This document shows, piece by piece, positions 6,585 to 9,900 of a stretch of 9,900 nt of DNA (positions are counted from its first letter, which is position 1; each line of letters starts with the position of its first letter). The stretch is from JBKPDV01 sp046728075 (lineage in GTDB: Bacteria > Acidobacteriota > Thermoanaerobaculia > UBA5066 > Gp7-AA6), in contig JBKPDV010000004.1 in assembly GCA_046728075.1 (NCBI GenBank), forward strand, positions 1 through 9,900, written 5' to 3'. Both the position numbers and the translations under genes were made by a program. The notes below the pieces were generated by a model that did no database searches, was not told the DNA's origin, and worked only from the letters and a program-made list of their open reading frames with translations.

Positions 6585-7859
6585 ATGACCGAGCCGCCGC
6601 CGCCCGATCCGATCGAAAGCGATTTTGCCCGGACAGTGCAGCCGGAGTTCGGCGCCGGCGTATCGTTTCCATCGGCATCCGGCGCGCTCCCGCCGCCGCT
6701 GCCGCCGCGGGGATGGCAAAACTATTTCGCGCGCCATTGGCGAGGCGAGCTGTCGCTGCCGGTGTCCTATTGGGTCAATGGAGCGCTTGGCGGCCTGATC
6801 GCCGGTTTCTTTGTGATTGCCGTTGGCGCTGTCACCCATCGGCAAGGCGAGGCCCAGCCGCTGGTCTGGTTGATATCGCTCTGCGCGATCTGGCTCTTCA
6901 TTGTCATATCGGCGATCTGGCAGGGGGTTGGCATCTGGCGCTCCGCGACGCACTACCGGCAAGGCGGCAGGCGATTCTGGGGCGGGGTGGCGAAGGCGCT
7001 GATGGTGCTCGGCGCCCTGCAGGTCGTGGTCAGCTTCTTCACTATCGCAACGCCGCAGATCGCCGGCATCTTCGAAATTGTCACCGGCGATTCCCGCGTC
7101 GGTCCGCATCGCTTCCGTGTCCTGGCCTCTGGCGAAATGCTGGACTTTTCCGGCGGCATCACCTTCGGCGTCGCCAAGGAAATGGAGGGCTTCCTGAACG
7201 CGATGGCGAACTTGAAGACGGTGCGGCTCAATTCCGTCGGCGGCCGTCTCCTCGAGGCGCAGAAGATGGCCGACCTGATCAAGGCGCGCCGGCTTGCGAC
7301 CTTTGTCGAGAAGGATTGTCTGTCCGCCTGCACCATCGTTTTTCTCGGCGGCGCCGATCGTGCGGTCATGCAGACCGCGCGGCTTGGATTTCACCAGCCC
7401 GCGTTTCGCGGCATGACCGCCGCCGATCGCAGCATCGCGATCGCGAACGAGGAGCGGAGGCTTGAGGGGTTTGGCCTGACCCGCGACTTCGCCGAGCGCG
7501 CCAACCGCGCCGAGCCGAACAGCATGTGGTTTCCGGACAATGATGAATTGGTGCGGGAGCACGTGGTCACGCGTGTCGTGGCTGCGAAGTCTGCCGCGCC
7601 AACAGCCACGCCACCCGCACCATCGTCCGTCGACGCTATCGGGCCCGCGAGCGGGGCAGTCGCAAACGGGGCGGCTGCGGCGCCTGTCGCGGTTCGTGAA
7701 CCGAAGACTGTTCCGGCCGCGCGTCCCGACTTGAACACTTCCCTCGTGCCTCGCGCCGTCATCCCGCCGGATGTGATCAAGCGCCTCATGGCTTCGCCGA
7801 AACCCAAGTCCGCGAAACCAGCCCGTGCCTCGGCACCGCCGCCGGCCGGAGAAAAATAG
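6585..7859 (+). CDS. Membrane-anchored ClpP/crotonase-fold periplasmic protein (COG3904 type)
   Basis: This 424-residue protein has an N-terminal Pro-rich cytoplasmic part (1-45) and three predicted membrane helices at about 64-85, 92-114 and 136-158. A soluble domain at about 175-335, placed in the periplasm by the helix count, looks like the predicted periplasmic ClpP-like proteins of COG3904. The equivalent of the ClpP oxyanion region is NSVGGRLLEAQKMADLI (216-232). A candidate nucleophile Ser247 sits in CLSACT, flanked by Cys245 and Cys249, and a candidate catalytic His270 sits in LGFHQP. These two spots match the Ser and His positions of ClpP-fold proteases, but hydrolytic activity has not been established for this group as far as I know. 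The last 90 residues are a low-complexity Ala/Pro/Lys tail. TTGGA at 6572-6576 may be the ribosome-binding site. Neighbours give no clue to function. Confidence 0.8.
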   Translation: MTEPPPPDPIESDFARTVQPEFGAGVSFPSASGALPPPLPPRGWQNYFARHWRGELSLPVSYWVNGALGGLIAGFFVIAVGAVTHRQGEAQPLVWLISLCAIWLFIVISAIWQGVGIWRSATHYRQGGRRFWGGVAKALMVLGALQVVVSFFTIATPQIAGIFEIVTGDSRVGPHRFRVLASGEMLDFSGGITFGVAKEMEGFLNAMANLKTVRLNSVGGRLLEAQKMADLIKARRLATFVEKDCLSACTIVFLGGADRAVMQTARLGFHQPAFRGMTAADRSIAIANEERRLEGFGLTRDFAERANRAEPNSMWFPDNDELVREHVVTRVVAAKSAAPTATPPAPSSVDAIGPASGAVANGAAAAPVAVREPKTVPAARPDLNTSLVPRAVIPPDVIKRLMASPKPKSAKPARASAPPPAGEK

Positions 7860-8014
7860 CAGAGCATCCGCGTGCGGCTTGAGCTGTTGCTTTGCTTCGT
7901 TCGCGTTATCAGCCGCACAGCCGATGTTTGCAGCTTGGCGAAGCGCTATGCTTCACCTCGCGCGCAACAACGCGTGCGCTGCAGAACCAGGAAAAAGAGC
8001 GATAGGAAAGCCCC

Positions 8015-9115
8015 ATGGAACTCGGATATTTCGCGATGCCCTCGCATCCGCCGGAGTGCGGATTGAAGGAGGGCCAGGACTGGGATCTTCAAGTGCTGCG
8101 CTGGCTCGACGAGCTCGGTTACCAGGAAGCCTGGATTGGCGAACACCATACTTCGCCCTGGGAGCCGCACCCGGCGCCTGACCTCATCCTTGCGCAGGCC
8201 TTCCTGCAGACGAAGAACATCCGTCTCGGCCCCGGCGGCTTTTTGTTGCCCTATCACCACCCCGCCGAACTCGCGAACCGCGTCGCGATGCTCGATCATC
8301 TTTCGGGCGGCCGGTTGAATTTCGGCGTCGCGGCATCGGCCCTGCCGAGCGACTGGGCGATGTTCAATGTCGATGGGATGTCCGGCCAGAATCGCGACAT
8401 GACGCGCGAGGCGCTGGAGATCATCCTGAAGATGTGGACCGAGCCTGCGCCGTGGACGCACAAGGGCAAGTTCTGGACGGTCACCAAGCCCGAAACGATG
8501 TTCGATTTTCTCAAACCGCACATTAAGCCGGTTCAGGCGCCGCATCCGCCGATCGGCGTCGCCGGGCTGTCGAAGAATTCCGACACGCTCAAGCTCGCGG
8601 GCGAACGCGGTTTCATCCCGATGAGCCTCAATCTCAACCCGGCCTATGTCGCCAGCCATTGGGATTCGGTCGAGACGGGGGCCGCGAAGACCGGACGCAA
8701 GCCGAACCGCAGGGATTGGCGATTGGTGCGCGAGGTATTCGTCGCCGATACCGACGAGGAGGCCTGGAAATTGTCGGCCGGTGACATGATGGGCCGGATG
8801 ATGGATGAATACCTCCTGCCGCTGCTCGGCCATTTCGGCTTCAAGGAGTATCTCAAGCATGCGCCAGACGTGCCGGATAGCGACGTCACCGTCGACTATT
8901 GCGCCAAGCGCAACTGGATCGTCGGCTCGCCCGCGACCGTCACCCAGAAGATCGAAAAGATCTGGCACGAGGTCGGCGGCTTCGGCACGCTCTTGGTGTT
9001 CGGCTTCGACTACAAGCACAAGCCGGAGGCCTGGCATCACTCGCTGCAGCTTCTCAAGCACGAGGTGTTGCCGCGCCTCAATCATCTCGACGCGGGCCTC
9101 GGCAAGGCGGCCTGA
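8015..9115 (+). CDS. LLM class flavin-dependent oxidoreductase (luciferase-like monooxygenase)
   Basis: This 366-residue TIM-barrel enzyme of the bacterial luciferase superfamily uses reduced FMN and oxygen (or F420 in some members) to oxidise small substrates. It is similar in style to limonene monooxygenase and alkanal monooxygenase alpha-chain-like proteins. Visible blocks are LRWLDELGYQEAWIGEHHTSPWE (28-50), RLGPGGFLLPYHHPAELANRVAMLDHLSGGRLNFGVA (70-106), a segment with WTEPAPWTHKGKFW (141-154), and PPIGVAGLSKNSDTLKLAGERGFIPMS further on. WIVGSPATVTQKIEKIWHEVGGFGTLLVFG near the C-terminus is the usual LLM ending. The start has a good ribosome-binding site, AGGA at 8004-8007 with seven bases to the ATG. 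It needs an FMN reductase partner, which is not in this window. The substrate is not determinable. Confidence 0.92.
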   Translation: MELGYFAMPSHPPECGLKEGQDWDLQVLRWLDELGYQEAWIGEHHTSPWEPHPAPDLILAQAFLQTKNIRLGPGGFLLPYHHPAELANRVAMLDHLSGGRLNFGVAASALPSDWAMFNVDGMSGQNRDMTREALEIILKMWTEPAPWTHKGKFWTVTKPETMFDFLKPHIKPVQAPHPPIGVAGLSKNSDTLKLAGERGFIPMSLNLNPAYVASHWDSVETGAAKTGRKPNRRDWRLVREVFVADTDEEAWKLSAGDMMGRMMDEYLLPLLGHFGFKEYLKHAPDVPDSDVTVDYCAKRNWIVGSPATVTQKIEKIWHEVGGFGTLLVFGFDYKHKPEAWHHSLQLLKHEVLPRLNHLDAGLGKAA

Positions 9116-9194
9116 TATGCGAGGCAACGGCGCGAGGCGGCAGGAAGCAGCCGTCTTGCGCTTCGTCAGATCGGAAGCTGAAAATCAAATTGCA

Positions 9195-9232
9195 AAGGGC
9201 CTATTCGGCCCTTCCAAGCCTGTTCATTTTTT
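9195..9232 (+). terminator. Probable terminator hairpin after the LLM gene
   Basis: AAGGGCC (9195-9201) and GGCCCTT (9207-9213) form a perfect seven-base stem with a TATTC loop, 79 bases after the LLM stop codon. A run of six T (9227-9232) follows but is displaced by 13 bases, so it is not a textbook terminator. It separates the LLM gene from the next transcription unit. Confidence 0.45.
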
Positions 9233-9376
9233 AAGCGGCAGATGTCGCGACTTTCATCTTGCCGCGGCAATTGAGACCATGTGAGCCTGCCGCCGCCGGT
9301 CCTTGATAACCGGGCGGCTGGACCTTCACGCGCGCTGAAAGGAGGCCGTTTTCCCGGACATTCTGAAAGTTGGGTC

Positions 9377-9865
9377 ATGTTGAAACGGGTGTTGGTGGGT
9401 GTCGTTTTTGGCTGCTTCCTGGGTACGGCGGCGTTCGCGGAAGAGCCTAAAATAGGCGGCGTCATCAATGCGGTCATCCAGCCCGAACCGCCCGGCCTGA
9501 ACCTTGCCATGGTCCAGAACGGCCCGACCCAGATGGTGGCCGGCAACATCTATGAAGGCCTGCTGCGCTACAGCCCCAAACTGGATCCCCTGCCCGGCCT
9601 CGCCGAGAGCTGGACCGTCAGCGAGGACGGCAAGATCTACACATTTAAACTGGTGAAGGGCGCGACCTGGCACGACGGCAAGCCGTTCACGGCAGCAGAC
9701 GTCCTGTTCTCGATCGACTTCCTCAAGCAGACCCACCCGCGCGCGCGCGGCAATCTGGTGCAGCTCGACAAGGTCGAGGCCCCGGATGAATCGACGGTCG
9801 TCTTCACGCTGAAACAGCCGTTCGGCCCCTTCATCGGTATCTTCGAGGTCGGCTCGCTGCCGATG
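9377..9865 (+). CDS. ABC transporter family-5 (peptide/nickel/opine type) solute-binding protein, 3' truncated by contig end
   Basis: Only the first 163 residues are real genomic sequence; full-length members have about 500 or more. A Sec signal peptide (MLKRVLVGVVFGCFLGTAAFA, cleavage at about residue 21) leads into a family-5 substrate-binding domain. Its hallmark blocks are NIYEGLLRYSPKLDPLPGLAESWTVSEDGKIYTFKLVKGATWHDGKPFTAADVLFSIDF (about 57-115) and the strand STVVFTLKQPFGPF. It would deliver oligopeptides or other medium-size solutes to an ABC permease, whose genes probably lie beyond the contig end. The frame is open back to 9281, but the ATG at 9377 is chosen because it begins the signal peptide; GAAAG seven bases upstream is a weak ribosome-binding site. 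After codon 163 the frame runs into sequencing adapter, so the apparent C-terminal SLIHI and stop are not biological. Confidence 0.9.
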
Positions 9866-9900
9866 CTGTCTCTTATACACATCTGACGCTGCCGACGAGT
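9866..9900. other. Illumina Nextera adapter read-through (not genomic)
   Basis: Positions 9866-9884 are the 19-base Tn5 mosaic end CTGTCTCTTATACACATCT. Positions 9885-9898 are GACGCTGCCGACGA, the remainder of the reverse-complemented Nextera Read 1 adapter. The last two bases may be the start of the index or flow-cell sequence. This is untrimmed library adapter at the contig end. Confidence 0.98.

Noticed and set aside
7860..8014. Promoter for the LLM gene (TATGCT at 7947-7952).
   Set aside because: No matching -35 at correct spacing; the match is at background level.
9338..9345. Near-perfect ribosome-binding sequence AAAGGAGG upstream of the ABC binding protein.
   Set aside because: No ATG, GTG or TTG lies at a workable distance. 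The signal-peptide start at 9377 is too far away, so it is probably coincidental.

Overview
The window looks like ordinary chromosomal DNA from a high-GC alphaproteobacterium. The best guess is Nitrobacteraceae (Bradyrhizobium / Rhodopseudomonas / Afipia type). This rests on the CobT sequence, strong third-position G/C in every real gene, and the mix of orphan Bug-type binding proteins, flavin enzymes and a Tat-exported phytase-like protein. The genus is an inference from protein style, not a database result.

Layout. The window opens inside cobT, the VWA subunit of the aerobic cobaltochelatase (to 739). A Tat-exported phytase-like esterase (810-1880), an orphan tripartite-tricarboxylate-type solute-binding protein (1965-2927), an old-yellow-enzyme family flavin reductase (3018-4127) and a small four-helix membrane protein (4230-4655) follow, all on the plus strand. 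A two-gene minus-strand unit comes next: a SnoaL-like protein (5754-5218) followed by a DUF3237 protein (5167-4676). It diverges from a TetR-family regulator (5811-6434). Then, on the plus strand, come a membrane-anchored ClpP/crotonase-fold protein of the COG3904 type (6585-7859), a luciferase-like (LLM) flavin monooxygenase (8015-9115), and the first 163 codons of a family-5 ABC transporter binding protein (from 9377).

How the genes fit together. The middle and right part reads as accessory catabolism: two flavin-dependent enzymes, two periplasmic solute-binding proteins, and a SnoaL/DUF3237 pair under a divergent TetR regulator. The clearest regulatory signal is the 5735-5794 interval. It holds a minus-strand sigma-70-like promoter (TTGACT, 17 bp, TATTAC) followed directly by a 13-bp palindrome embedded in a run of alternating ATAC/GTAT half-sites. 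This is a good candidate TetR operator. No substrate can be read from the sequence.

Sequence quality. The last 35 bases are not genomic. Positions 9866-9898 match the Illumina Nextera (Tn5 mosaic end plus Read 1) adapter exactly. The contig truly ends at about 9865, and the apparent stop of the last gene is an artefact.

No stretch longer than 300 bases lacks a gene. The largest gap is 9116-9376, which holds a hairpin and a T-run. I saw no rRNA, tRNA, CRISPR array, insertion sequence, phage gene, toxin-antitoxin pair or defence system, and nothing I would call a new system.
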